Shown: one piece after another, positions 17,124 through 26,603 of the stretch | How the letters are laid out: the number at the start of each line of letters is the position of its first letter | Position numbering within the stretch: the first letter of the stretch is position 1 | Source of the DNA: Chloroflexota bacterium | Lineage (GTDB): Bacteria; Chloroflexota; Anaerolineae; Promineifilales; Promineifilaceae | Length of the DNA stretch: 52,878 bases | Direction of reading: 5' to 3' | Assembly (NCBI GenBank): GCA_022616275.1 | Contig: JAKEFB010000133.1 | Coordinates: 1-52,878 of the forward strand | Notes under the pieces: model-generated | What the model saw: only the letters and a program-made list of their open reading frames with translations | Told to the model about the DNA's origin: nothing | The model's database searches: none | Made by a program: the position numbers and the translations under genes

Positions 17124-18503
17124 CTACTCCGGCAGCAACGCTATCTGAAGTGCTTCGGGGAGGGAACGGCAGCCGATGACTTCCAGCCCTTCGGGGAAGA
17201 TGGCTGCCTGTTTGCGAGTGGAACGAGGCACGACGCAGCGCTTGAAGCCCAGCTTCAGGGCCTCGCGCAGGCGCGTCTCCAGTTGGCTGACGGCGCGCAG
17301 CTCACCACTCAGGCCGATCTCACCGATAAAAGCCATGTCGGCGTGGACCGGCCGATCCCTGACGCTGCTGGCAATGGCCACCGCCACCGACAAATCGGCC
17401 GCCGGTTCGTCAATTTGCAGGCCGCCGATGACGTTGGCGAAAACGTCCTTGTCGTGCAGGCGTAAATTCACCCGCCGTGTTAACACGGCCGTCAATAATA
17501 GCAGCCGGTTGTAATCAATGCCGTTAGCCGTTCGCCGCGGGTTGGTAAAGGTGGTCGTGCTGGCCAGGGCCTGGATTTCTACCAGCAACGGCCGGGTGCC
17601 CTCAATCGTCACGGCAATGGCCGAGCCGGGCGCGTTCACCTGGCGCTCGGCCAGGAACGCCTCCGAGGGGTTCAGCACTTCCTTTAGCCCCTGTTCGACC
17701 ATCTCAAATACCCCTACTTCACTGGTCGCCCCGAAACGGTTCTTCACGCTACGCAGCAGGCGATAGGTATGAAACGGGTCCCCTTCCAGGTAAAGGACCG
17801 TGTCTACAATGTGCTCCAGGACACGTGGCCCGGCAATTGCCCCCTCCTTGGTCACGTGGCCGACCAGGAAAACAGTCACCCCCAGGTTCTTGGCCAGTTC
17901 CTGGAAACGGCTGGCGCACTCTCGCACCTGGCTCACGCTGCCGGCCGAGGACTGGAGGTCGTCCAGGTAAGTGGTCTGGATACTGTCTACAATCACCAAT
18001 AACGGCTGAAACTGCTCAATGTGTTGTAGCATAACGTTCAGGTTTGTTTCGGTGACGAGGAACAGCTCCTGGGCATTAATACTCAGCCGGTCGGCCCGCA
18101 TTTTGATCTGGCGCAGGCTTTCCTCGCCGGAGATATACAACGTCCGGCCGTGGTTGTTAGCCACCATCGCCGCCACCTCCAGCAACAGGGTGGACTTGCC
18201 AATGCCCGGGTCGCCACCCACCAGAACCAGTGAGCCGGGCACGATCCCACCCCCCAGCACCCGAGAAAACTCGGCCAGGGGCAAGGGCAACCGGGTCAGG
18301 CCGTCGCTGGTAATATCGGCCAGCCGCTGGGGCGTGCTCAAAGGACCGGCTGTCGGCCGCCGGGCGGCGGTAGTTCCAGCAGGGGCCGCAATGACCTGCT
18401 CAACCATCGTGCCAAATTCGCCGCACTGGGGGCACTTACCTACGTAAGCGGCCGTTATCCGGCCGCACCGCTGACAAACATATTGGGTGTGTGATTTAGC
18501 CAT
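17124..18503 (-). CDS. radA: DNA repair protein RadA
   Basis: 459 residues, the usual length. N-terminal zinc finger with Cys10, Cys13, Cys24 and Cys27 (CQRC...CPQC). RecA-like ATPase with P-loop GGDPGIGKST (96-105). The RadA-specific KNRFG motif lies at about residue 255. The Lon-protease-like C-terminal domain has IGEIGLSGELRAVSQLETRL. RadA is a DnaB-like branch-migration helicase used in recombination. It is transcribed alone on the minus strand, divergent from the envelope locus at 18582. The leader has a purine-rich stretch; TACAAT (18554-18549) is a plausible -10 box. Confidence 0.95.
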   Translation of the reverse strand: MAKSHTQYVCQRCGRITAAYVGKCPQCGEFGTMVEQVIAAPAGTTAARRPTAGPLSTPQRLADITSDGLTRLPLPLAEFSRVLGGGIVPGSLVLVGGDPGIGKSTLLLEVAAMVANNHGRTLYISGEESLRQIKMRADRLSINAQELFLVTETNLNVMLQHIEQFQPLLVIVDSIQTTYLDDLQSSAGSVSQVRECASRFQELAKNLGVTVFLVGHVTKEGAIAGPRVLEHIVDTVLYLEGDPFHTYRLLRSVKNRFGATSEVGVFEMVEQGLKEVLNPSEAFLAERQVNAPGSAIAVTIEGTRPLLVEIQALASTTTFTNPRRTANGIDYNRLLLLTAVLTRRVNLRLHDKDVFANVIGGLQIDEPAADLSVAVAIASSVRDRPVHADMAFIGEIGLSGELRAVSQLETRLREALKLGFKRCVVPRSTRKQAAIFPEGLEVIGCRSLPEALQIALLPE

Positions 18504-18506
18504 TTA

Positions 18507-18536
18507 CTCTGCCTCTACCTCTTGCTCTCGCTCAAC
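18507..18536. repeat. CTCTNN hexamer array upstream of radA
   Basis: Five hexamers: CTCTGC, CTCTAC, CTCTTG, CTCTCG, CTCAAC. Read on the minus strand it is a purine-rich leader directly before the radA start and includes GAGG sequences that may serve as ribosome binding sites. Confidence 0.55.
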
Positions 18537-18581
18537 TTTGTAATACAAATTGTAAGGCGAATCTGTTAGAATGTAAAAATT

Positions 18582-19043
18582 GTGGAGATACGGCAACAAA
18601 AACACCCACCTCGGGTGATGCTCCTTCTAGGCAGCCTGTGGTTGGTGCTGGCCGTGGCCACCCTGCTCATTCAGTTGCTAACGCCACCTAAAATCGAGAT
18701 TGAGTGGATTACGGAAACGGAATTCGAGACGGCCGGTTTTAACATCTACCGGAGCGAATCGGCCGCTGGTGAATTTGTCAAAATTAACGAACGCCTTATC
18801 CCCAGCCAGGCCGATGCCCAATCCGGAGCTACGTACCTCTACGTGGACGAGGGCGTAGAGCGCGGCAAGAGCTATTACTACCGGTTGGAGGACGTGGAAT
18901 ACGACAATTCCACGGAGCAGCACGAGGTGCTTTCCGGCGCCACGCCGTTGGTAGCCTGGTGGGTCGTGGCCCTGGCAGCGCTTAGTAGCTTCATTGGCCT
19001 CTTTTTACTCTTTTACGGTTTAAAAGCGAGGTCTGAGGAATGA
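18582..19043 (+). CDS. Small bitopic membrane protein with FnIII-like extracellular domain
   Basis: 153 residues, not assigned to a named family. The N-terminal transmembrane helix (about 13-33, VMLLLGSLWLVLAVATLLIQ) is followed by a beta-rich domain of about 75 residues: EWITETEFETAGFNIYRSES, FVKINERLIPSQ, YLYVDEGVERGKSYYYRLEDV. This pattern resembles fibronectin type III-like modules of secreted bacterial proteins. A second helix (about 125-147) and a basic tail follow. The gene at 23345 carries the same module (TASEFNTAGFRLERA). The start is GTG 18582, with a TAGAAT -10-like box ending 9 nt upstream. Its stop overlaps the PqqD-like start (ATGA), implying translational coupling. First gene of the envelope locus. 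Confidence 0.6.
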   Translation: MEIRQQKHPPRVMLLLGSLWLVLAVATLLIQLLTPPKIEIEWITETEFETAGFNIYRSESAAGEFVKINERLIPSQADAQSGATYLYVDEGVERGKSYYYRLEDVEYDNSTEQHEVLSGATPLVAWWVVALAALSSFIGLFLLFYGLKARSEE

Positions 19044-19315
19044 ACCTGGATCAAATTCCCAGCCCAACACCAGAGCTTATCTGGCGCGTTTTGGAAGACG
19101 GCGCTGTCATAGTTACCCCGGAAAGTGGCCGGGTGACTGTTTTCAACGACGTCGGTACCTTTATCTGGGGTTTAATGGACGGCAACAACCGGGTGACCGA
19201 TATTATCAGCCGCCTGGTTCAACAGTACAAAGTAGAGAACGAACAGGCTCAAAATGATGTCCTGGCCTTCCTGGGCGATTTAGACGAACGAGGGCTGTTG
19301 ATCTGGAAAAATTAA
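19040..19315 (+). CDS. PqqD-like (RiPP recognition element fold) protein
   Basis: 91 residues. VLEDGAVIVTPESGRVTVFNDVGTFIWGLMDGNNRVTDIISRLVQQY and VLAFLGDLDERGLL match the PqqD/winged-helix pattern (an xxNxxGxxIWxLLDG core followed by a helical part). PqqD-type proteins bind a peptide and hand it to a radical-SAM or other modifying enzyme. No radical-SAM, precursor or PQQ gene is in the window. Instead it is translationally coupled to the FnIII-like membrane protein and lies 22 nt before a C25 protease gene. A role in guiding an exported protein or peptide to processing is inference only. Confidence 0.7.
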   Translation: MNLDQIPSPTPELIWRVLEDGAVIVTPESGRVTVFNDVGTFIWGLMDGNNRVTDIISRLVQQYKVENEQAQNDVLAFLGDLDERGLLIWKN

Positions 19316-19337
19316 AACAGTATAGGAAAACGGATTT

Positions 19338-22300
19338 ATGCCTAATAGACAATTTGCCGCAATCGCCCTCGTGCTGGTTGCCTCTTTATTCTTTTCGCTT
19401 TCTACAGCCAGCAGCAACTCGCTTCCGGCCGGCCGTGACCATCATCCGGCGTTGGATGCCAGGCCGGGTGCAGGTGATGTGGTATTTTTGGATAATGGCC
19501 TCAGCTTCTCTCTGAATATCCCTTCTTTTACGACCAACGGCCAGGGCGACGTCAAAGCGGCCGGACTCAACGGCCAGGTAAAAACGCCCGGCGCGCCCGC
19601 CTTACCTTATTACACCACTCTGATTATCCTGCCGCCAGAAGCCGGGGTGCAGGTTCGGGTAGACGAGACCGGGCCAACCAGCCGGTCGGCGGCTCTGGTC
19701 CGGCCGGCGCCCGACCCGGCCACTGTCCAGGTCAGGGAAGCGCCGGAAGGTCTGCCGGAGGGCCTGGCAGCTATAGACGAAAGTTTGTTGGCGGCCGAAC
19801 CGGACCCAGCTATTTACAACCGCCATACTCTTTACCCAACCCAAAGCTACGAACTGTCCGAGCCGATGTATTACCGGGACGTGCGCCTGGTCCGGTTGTC
19901 ACTTTTTCCCTTGCGCTATAACCCGGTGGCCGAAGAAATCGTTCACGTCCGGCAACTACACGTGGAATTAACGTTCACCGGCGGCGAACTGGCTGTTTCC
20001 CGGCCGGCCCATTCTCACGACGACCAGCACGGCCAGGCCCTGGCCCAACTGGCGCTCAACTCCGAACAGGCTAAATCGTGGCGAAGTCTGCCGGCCGATT
20101 TGAGGCAGCCGGCGACTGAGTTACCCATCGGGGTAGACGTTTACAAAGTCGAGGTCAACCAGGACGGTATTTACGAAATCACCTACGCCGACTTGCAGGC
20201 GGCCGGGATGGACGTAGCCAACGCCAATCCCCAGACCTTTGAGATGCTCTATCGCGGCGACCCTGTCGCCTACCAGTTCGTCGGGGATAGCGACACACAA
20301 TTTGAGCCTGGAGAAAAGGTGCGCTTCTACGGCTGGGCCTTTAACGGTTCCCGGTTGGAAAAACAGTTCTTCATTAACAACGTCTACTGGCTGTGGGCCG
20401 GGGGGACGCCAACCCTGGTCAGTTCCATCAATTCACAAAGCGGCTTCCCGTTAGCTACCAGCTTTCGTTCCAGCGTGACCCGCGAACCGGAGCTTTGGTG
20501 GTTTCCGAGCTGGACCGACCAATGGGCCAGCTTCCCCAACGAACCAGACGCCTGGTATTGGGACCGGCTCTCTAAGAGCACGGTTGCCTCCATCACCAGG
20601 ACCTATCCCATCACCCTGCCCAACCCGGCGCTCAGCGGGCCTGATGCTGCGTTTACGGCCGAGTTCTCGTCAAAGTGGAGCCCCTTCAATGGCGGAGTCC
20701 CGCAACCCCACGTGGTCCGGGTCTACATGAATAACCATCCAAACTATGGCTCCCATTCCTGGTATGATAAACAGAACGTCAACATCACCAGCACGGCGCC
20801 GGCGAACAGTGTTGTTGACGGCGTGAACCAGTTTCAGGTCGTCCTGGCCACCAACGCGGTTGTGGGCGCAGGAAACAACGGCGTTTACCCCAACCGAATT
20901 ACCGTGGAATACCAGCGACAGTTCATCGCCGTCAACGATCAGTTATTGTTCAGCGACGAGGTGGGTGGCCAGCGACAGTTCAACGTCCAGGGCTATAGCC
21001 AGGGCGCGGCCGCTAACGTCTTAATCTGGAACGTTACCGATCCGCAAGCGCCGGTCGTCGTTAACGGGGCCACAGTTAGCGGCAGTGGGCCGTATACGTA
21101 CATATTTGGCAGCAATCACCCGTCCGGGGAAACGTTTATCGCCACCTCTACCGGCAATGTTCTGGCGCCCCTGGCCATCAGCCAATACGTGCCCCCTAGC
21201 CTGGAGCCGCCCGGTGGACAGGCTGAGTGGCTGGCCATCAGCTACCACGACTTTATCACCGAAACGAATCGCCTGGCCAGTCACCGGAGTTTGCCCCAGT
21301 ACGGCGGACTGCAAACCCACGTGGTGGACATTGAAGATGTCGTCAACCAATACGGCTATGGCCTGCCTATCCCGGCCGCCATTCACGATTATCTACTTCA
21401 TGCCTTGGCTACCTGGCAGGTGGCTCCCAGCTACGTTTTGTTGGCCGGCGACGCCACGGTCAATCCCCGCGACAACATTGGCTGGTTTGCACCCCAATAC
21501 CTGGTGACGGACCTGGTTTTTGTTGATCCTTACCAGGGCCAGATTCCTTCGGACCACATTTTTAGCCTGCTCAGTGGCAGCGACCTGGTGCCGGACGTGG
21601 CTGTGGGGCGGTTGCCACTGTCTACGCCGGCCGAAGCCACGGCGATTGTGGACAAGATCATTCTTTACGAACAAAATCACCTGGTACCCCAGAGCTGGAT
21701 GTATAACTTGCTCTTTGTCAGCGATGACCCAGACCCCCAGGCCGGCGACTTTTGCCTGGAAAACCAGTTGGTCGCGGCCCATAGCCCGGACGTTTTTAAC
21801 CAGATCCCGCTGTGCCTGCCACCCAGCCCGACGATTGGCGACGTGGATGCCTTACGGGCCCAGATGTTTGGCTATCTCAACAACACCGGCACAACTCTGC
21901 TCAATTATCGAGGTCATGGTTCTCTGAACGCCTGGGCCGGCTCGCCGAAAGTTATCCTTTCCACGGCCGACGTTCCCTTGTGGACCAATTCGGCCCGGCC
22001 GGTCATGATCGTGACCGGCGATTGCCTGGACGGCTACTTTGTTTACCCGACCATAGTCTCTTTGAGTGAAACGTTCTTGAAAGCGGCCGACAAGGGTACA
22101 ATGGCTCACTGGTCTTCGACCGGACTGGGTATCTCTCCTGATCATTCGCTCATCGTGGAAGGTTTTTACGACGGCCTCTTTAGCGCTGGGATGACGGCCG
22201 TGGGCGACGCCACCAGTTACGCCAAGCTGGCTTATAGCCTGAGCCCCGGCCACCCGTCGCTCCTGCATAGCTTCCTTCTGCAAGCCGACCCGGCCATGCA

Positions 22301-23309
22301 GTTGATGCGGCCGGACCTGGAGTTGCAAAAGAGTGCCCTTCAGACCCAGGCGGAACCGGGCGATCAGGTTGACTTTGTCCTGGAAGTCACGAACAACGGC
22401 CTCTATCCGGGCCGCACGGTCATCACCGACACGCTGCCGGCCGGGCTGAGCTTCGTGTCGGCGACTGCGTCCGTTACCACGACGATTAACAACGTTGGCA
22501 ACGACGTGATGGTCGAGTTGCTGTTCGGCGATGACCCGGTGAACCAGGGCATGCCCTGGGGTGGTTCGGCGACGATTACGATAACGGCCGGGGTTGGCAC
22601 AGTTGGGGCTGGCTTAATTACCAACGAGGCCCTGGCCGGCAGCCCAGGGCTGGAAATTGTACCTGGCGACGAGAGCGACACCGCTTCGATCCAGATATTG
22701 AACGTTTCACCGGTGGCCACCGGCGACAGTTATGCCACCGACGAAGAGGTGACGCTGACGGTGAGCGCCCCCGGCGTGCTGGGCAACGATAATGACGGCA
22801 ACGGCGATCCGTTGACGGCGGTCTTACAAACAACCACCAACAACGGCGACCTGGCCTTGAGCGCCAACGGCTCGTTTGTCTACACGCCGGACGACAACTT
22901 TAACGGTGACGATCACTTTACTTACCAGGCCAGCGACGGTCAGGGCGGTTTCAGCGATCCTGTCACCGTGACTATTACGGTCGGCGAGACAAACGATCCG
23001 CCGACGGCGGCCGACGACCTCTATGGGACTGCGGGCGCGCCCCTGATCGTCAGTGCGCCGGGCGTTCTGGCCAATGATAACGACCCGGATGGCGATCCCC
23101 TGACGGCCGCCATCCTGAGCGATCCCACTCACGGGACGCTGGCGCTCAACGCCGACGGTTCATTTATCTATATGCCGGACGCCAGCTACGGCGGCCTGGA
23201 TACATTTACCTATACGGCCGAGGATGGCAATGGTGGTGTGGCCACGGCCACCGTCTATTTGCTCGTCGAGCAAAGGATTTTCTTGCCTATTCTTGTTCGT
23301 GCGCCATAA
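19338..23309 (+). CDS. Secreted gingipain-type (C25) cysteine protease with Ig-like repeats
   Basis: 1323 residues. A signal peptide (about 1-25) is followed by a propeptide/beta-rich region (about 45-250) and a central catalytic region (about 620-1000) of peptidase family C25: VDPYQGQIPSDHIFS, VPDVAVGRLP, NYRGHGS with His860, and TGDCLDGYF with Cys896 (36 apart, as expected for the C25 dyad). A DUF11-like module follows (about 1005-1120, EVTNNGLYPGRTVITDTLPAG), then two cadherin/VCBS-like Ig repeats (about 1123-1215 and 1219-1310). The C-terminus is the short tail RIFLPILVRAP rather than a membrane helix. Secretion and surface association are inferred; the substrate is unknown. Confidence 0.85.
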   Translation: MPNRQFAAIALVLVASLFFSLSTASSNSLPAGRDHHPALDARPGAGDVVFLDNGLSFSLNIPSFTTNGQGDVKAAGLNGQVKTPGAPALPYYTTLIILPPEAGVQVRVDETGPTSRSAALVRPAPDPATVQVREAPEGLPEGLAAIDESLLAAEPDPAIYNRHTLYPTQSYELSEPMYYRDVRLVRLSLFPLRYNPVAEEIVHVRQLHVELTFTGGELAVSRPAHSHDDQHGQALAQLALNSEQAKSWRSLPADLRQPATELPIGVDVYKVEVNQDGIYEITYADLQAAGMDVANANPQTFEMLYRGDPVAYQFVGDSDTQFEPGEKVRFYGWAFNGSRLEKQFFINNVYWLWAGGTPTLVSSINSQSGFPLATSFRSSVTREPELWWFPSWTDQWASFPNEPDAWYWDRLSKSTVASITRTYPITLPNPALSGPDAAFTAEFSSKWSPFNGGVPQPHVVRVYMNNHPNYGSHSWYDKQNVNITSTAPANSVVDGVNQFQVVLATNAVVGAGNNGVYPNRITVEYQRQFIAVNDQLLFSDEVGGQRQFNVQGYSQGAAANVLIWNVTDPQAPVVVNGATVSGSGPYTYIFGSNHPSGETFIATSTGNVLAPLAISQYVPPSLEPPGGQAEWLAISYHDFITETNRLASHRSLPQYGGLQTHVVDIEDVVNQYGYGLPIPAAIHDYLLHALATWQVAPSYVLLAGDATVNPRDNIGWFAPQYLVTDLVFVDPYQGQIPSDHIFSLLSGSDLVPDVAVGRLPLSTPAEATAIVDKIILYEQNHLVPQSWMYNLLFVSDDPDPQAGDFCLENQLVAAHSPDVFNQIPLCLPPSPTIGDVDALRAQMFGYLNNTGTTLLNYRGHGSLNAWAGSPKVILSTADVPLWTNSARPVMIVTGDCLDGYFVYPTIVSLSETFLKAADKGTMAHWSSTGLGISPDHSLIVEGFYDGLFSAGMTAVGDATSYAKLAYSLSPGHPSLLHSFLLQADPAMQLMRPDLELQKSALQTQAEPGDQVDFVLEVTNNGLYPGRTVITDTLPAGLSFVSATASVTTTINNVGNDVMVELLFGDDPVNQGMPWGGSATITITAGVGTVGAGLITNEALAGSPGLEIVPGDESDTASIQILNVSPVATGDSYATDEEVTLTVSAPGVLGNDNDGNGDPLTAVLQTTTNNGDLALSANGSFVYTPDDNFNGDDHFTYQASDGQGGFSDPVTVTITVGETNDPPTAADDLYGTAGAPLIVSAPGVLANDNDPDGDPLTAAILSDPTHGTLALNADGSFIYMPDASYGGLDTFTYTAEDGNGGVATATVYLLVEQRIFLPILVRAP

Positions 23310-23344
23310 TAACCAGCCAGCCTGGTGCGCGTGAGAAATCATTT

Positions 23345-24457
23345 ATGCTTTTTAAGCAGTTACCCTCTTTACGCTGGCTACTCACCGGTGTTTTCATTCT
23401 GGCCTGGACCGGATGGATAGTGGCCGGGGCGCCGGCAGTGGCAGCGCCGGCGGCCGAAGAACCGCAAGCCATCGTCCTGCTCTACTTCCAGGGATTCGGG
23501 CTGGATAACGCCGTCTTGCTACAGTGGGCTACGGCCAGCGAATTTAACACGGCCGGTTTCAGGCTGGAACGAGCGCCGGCCAGCGGCAGTCCCTATCTGC
23601 CGCTCGACAACATCGGTTTTATCCCCGGCGAAGGAGATGGTATTACCGGCGCCGAATACGAAGTCACCGACGATACCGCCATGAATGGCGTGACCTATTG
23701 GTACAAGCTCATTGAAATTGAAAATGATGGCGACGAGAACCCGGTGGACCCGATCCCGGTCACGGCCGGGCCAACCACGCCGACGCCAACAGCCACGGCG
23801 ACGCGGACGCCGACGCCGCAACCGGGCCAGACAGGCACGCCGACGCCCAGCGCCACGTCGCCGGCCGGAGCCACCAGCACGACCACCCCTTCGGCTACGG
23901 CGGCAACCGGCGGCAATAGCCAGTTACCCACCTCGACCCCGGCCGCCGGCCAGACAGCCACGAACACCAGCCAACCACCCACACCGGCCGGCGCTCTACC
24001 TATAGCTACCACCCGGCCGCCGGCCAGCAGCAATCCTACAGCCGCTAGCCAGGGTGTGGCCCAAATTCCATCAGCCACACCGGCCGGCGACGCCTCTCCA
24101 CCGCCACCCGTTACGCCTGGCGTTGTTACGCCGGCCGGCAGCCCTGGCTACCCGGCCGGCGACCAGACAGAGCCGGCCGATCTGGCGGCCTCACCTTATC
24201 CTGGTGGAACGAATTCGCCGGACAACGCCAACGTAGATAGCACACCCCAGCCTATACCTGTCCAGCAATCAACCCAGCCGGCAGCTATCGGCGACGATAG
24301 CGCCCCAGAAGGCCAGAACCAACAGTCTGAAGAAGCTGCCGGGCGAAGCAGCACGCTGATTCTGTGGGGCGGGTTTATTGCCGCGCTTCTCGTCTTTGGG
24401 GCGGGTGTTTTAGGCGCCATCTTGCTCTTCAGCCGGCCAGTCAATAAAGAGCGCTAA
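23345..24457 (+). CDS. Thr/Pro-rich surface protein with FnIII-like domain and C-terminal membrane anchor
   Basis: 370 residues. A signal peptide (about 1-38, ending near APAVAAPA) is followed by an FnIII-like domain (about 40-140: NAVLLQWATASEFNTAGFRLERA, GVTYWYKLIEIENDG) homologous to the one in the 18582 gene. About 190 residues of Thr/Pro/Ala/Ser linker follow, then a transmembrane helix (about 340-362) with a basic end (RPVNKER). It lies between the two C25 protease genes. The linker resembles an O-glycosylated stalk; with glycosyltransferase genes downstream, glycosylation is plausible but unproven. Confidence 0.7.
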   Translation: MLFKQLPSLRWLLTGVFILAWTGWIVAGAPAVAAPAAEEPQAIVLLYFQGFGLDNAVLLQWATASEFNTAGFRLERAPASGSPYLPLDNIGFIPGEGDGITGAEYEVTDDTAMNGVTYWYKLIEIENDGDENPVDPIPVTAGPTTPTPTATATRTPTPQPGQTGTPTPSATSPAGATSTTTPSATAATGGNSQLPTSTPAAGQTATNTSQPPTPAGALPIATTRPPASSNPTAASQGVAQIPSATPAGDASPPPPVTPGVVTPAGSPGYPAGDQTEPADLAASPYPGGTNSPDNANVDSTPQPIPVQQSTQPAAIGDDSAPEGQNQQSEEAAGRSSTLILWGGFIAALLVFGAGVLGAILLFSRPVNKER

Positions 24458-24467
24458 AGCCAGGACA

Positions 24468-26594
24468 ATGAAAGTGAGAAAACGGGCTTATCTTCTAGCC
24501 GGCCTGTTTGTCCTGCTCCTCATTGTCGCCAGCCTGGCCTTTATGCTGGCCCGCCACCAGCCCAGCCGGGTTCCGGCCGAAGGCCAGCTCCGCCCAGACA
24601 CGCTCAAGCTCCTGGTCAGCCAGGATGGTTTTTACCGGGCCAGCCTGGGTAGCCTGCAAAGGGCCGGTCTGTCCCTGGAACGCCTGGCCAGCGACAACGT
24701 GTCGTTGAGCCAGGGTGGCCGGCCGGTCCCTTACCTGCTGGACAGCGACGGGCTCATTTTTTACGGACAGGCGCCCGACAGCCGCTACACCACCCTTCGC
24801 CCCTACCTGCTTCAGACCGGGCAGGCAGGGTTCCTCATGGCGGAAGCAACAGCGGGACCGGCCGGCGCTGCGCCGCTGGCTACCGTGCCGCAGACGCTCC
24901 ACCTGGAAGAGAACCAGGAGTACGACGGCCGGGCACGCGACGACACGGCCGGGGAGCCGTGGTACTGGCACACCCTCCAGGTCCAGAGCCAGGTGACCAT
25001 TGAATTCACTCTGCCGGCCGTGGCCAGTGCGCCGGCCCGGCTGCAACTGAAGCTCTGGGGAGCCACCCACAACGACAGCGTCGAGAACGATCATGATTTT
25101 GACCTGGTCATAAACGGCCAGATAGTGGGCACGGTCCGCTGGGACGGCGAGAGCCACCACCTGGCCGAGGTAGAGGCGCCGGCCGGCGTTTTGCAGGCTG
25201 GCGAGAACACCATTGTCCTCGACAACGCCGCGGAGGGGGCCACGTTGGTAGACATTATGCGCCTGGACTGGCTGGAAGTGATGTACCAGACGCCGCCGGC
25301 GGCCAGCGACGACCGCTTCTTTTTAGCGGGCGTAGAAGGTCAGGTAACGGTTGGTGGCTTTAGCGACCGGCCCTGGCTCTTCGACGTTACCAGGCCAGAA
25401 GCGCCCCTGGCGTTGACCGGCTGGGAGTACGGGGATGGCCAGGCCACCTTTGCCGCCCGGCCGGAAAGCTCACTGGCCCTCGTCGGGCCGGATGGCACTC
25501 TGGAACCGGATAGCCTCCAACCGCTGCGCCAGAGTCACTGGCAGGACAGTCACAACCAGGCCGACCTGCTGATCGTGACCACAGACGCCCTGGCGCCAGC
25601 CCTGGAACCGCTGGCGCAGGCCAGGCGCGAGCAAGGGCTGGCTGTAGCTGTTATTCCTGTGGCCGAGCTTTACGACGAGTTTGGCTCCGGCCAGGAAGGG
25701 CCGGAAGCCATCAACGCTTTTGTCCAGCACGCCCTGACCAGGTGGGCTGAGCCAAGGCCGGCCTATCTCTTCCTGGTTGGCGACGCCACTTATGATTACC
25801 GCCATTATCTGGGCACTGGCCCGGCCAACGTCGTGCCCGCGCCGATGGTCCCGGTCAGCTTTAGTGGTGAGACGGTTAGCGACGCCCGGTTGGCCGATGT
25901 GGATGGCGACTGGCGGCCGGACCTGGCCGTTGGCCGCTGGCCGGTGGGCGACCCGCGCCTGGTCGCCGATCTGGTGAGGCGAACCCTGGCCTATGAGCAA
26001 GAACAAACAGCCGGCCAGGTTATCTTCGCCGCCGACGGGACCAGCCCTGAATTTACCCAGGTCAGCGATAGCTTGATCCAGGCCAGCGCCTTACCAGCCG
26101 GCCAGGTTACGCGACTATATGGTGCGCCGGCGGCCGAGCTGGCCCAGGCCTGGCAGCAAGGAGCGTGGCTGCTCACTTACACCGGCCACGGCAGTCTGGA
26201 ACGTTGGGGGAAAGACGGCGTTTTTTCCAGTGAAGCCGTCGAGGAGCTGGATACCACCGGCTCGCCGCCCATTGTGCTGCAATTGACCTGTCTGACCGGC
26301 TATTTTGCCCACCCGGAAATTACCTCGCTCTCGGAACTGATGCTGGCGTACGAAGAAGGGCCGGTTATAATTATTGCTGCCACCAGCCTGACTTTGTCCG
26401 CCCACCAGGAACCTTTTGGCGCCAACCTGTTAGGTGCGCTGCAAGACCCGGCCGTTTCCCGCATTGGCGACGCCCTCCAGCAGGCCAAGCTGGCGCTGGA
26501 TGTTGCCAGTAATGATGGTTTGCGGGAAATTAGTGACACGTTTGGTTTGTTGGGTGATCCCAGCGCGTTGATTGCCCGGCCAGAAACAAAATGA
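24468..26594 (+). CDS. Membrane-anchored gingipain-type (C25) cysteine protease, PorU-like candidate
   Basis: 708 residues. One N-terminal transmembrane helix (about 7-27, AYLLAGLFVLLLIVASLAFML), then a beta-rich domain (about 150-280), then C25: LLIVTTDALAPALEPLAQAR, YLFLVGDATYDYRHYLG, DVDGDWRPDLAVGRWPVG, YTGHGSLERWG with His574, and LQLTCLTGYF with Cys608 (34 apart). Both catalytic residues are present, so it should be active. The protein ends just after the catalytic domain, with no Ig repeats and no FLP/YLP tail, unlike the 19338 protease. PorU, the C25 sortase of the type IX secretion system, is the best-known functional parallel; whether this enzyme acts as a sortase is inference. It starts 10 nt after the previous gene. 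Confidence 0.8.
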   Translation: MKVRKRAYLLAGLFVLLLIVASLAFMLARHQPSRVPAEGQLRPDTLKLLVSQDGFYRASLGSLQRAGLSLERLASDNVSLSQGGRPVPYLLDSDGLIFYGQAPDSRYTTLRPYLLQTGQAGFLMAEATAGPAGAAPLATVPQTLHLEENQEYDGRARDDTAGEPWYWHTLQVQSQVTIEFTLPAVASAPARLQLKLWGATHNDSVENDHDFDLVINGQIVGTVRWDGESHHLAEVEAPAGVLQAGENTIVLDNAAEGATLVDIMRLDWLEVMYQTPPAASDDRFFLAGVEGQVTVGGFSDRPWLFDVTRPEAPLALTGWEYGDGQATFAARPESSLALVGPDGTLEPDSLQPLRQSHWQDSHNQADLLIVTTDALAPALEPLAQARREQGLAVAVIPVAELYDEFGSGQEGPEAINAFVQHALTRWAEPRPAYLFLVGDATYDYRHYLGTGPANVVPAPMVPVSFSGETVSDARLADVDGDWRPDLAVGRWPVGDPRLVADLVRRTLAYEQEQTAGQVIFAADGTSPEFTQVSDSLIQASALPAGQVTRLYGAPAAELAQAWQQGAWLLTYTGHGSLERWGKDGVFSSEAVEELDTTGSPPIVLQLTCLTGYFAHPEITSLSELMLAYEEGPVIIIAATSLTLSAHQEPFGANLLGALQDPAVSRIGDALQQAKLALDVASNDGLREISDTFGLLGDPSALIARPETK

Positions 26595-26603
26595 GATGAA
26601 CAA

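Noticed and set aside
19040-19315. PQQ biosynthesis
   Set aside because: Only a PqqD-like fold is present; no PqqA precursor, PqqB/C or radical-SAM PqqE is in the window.
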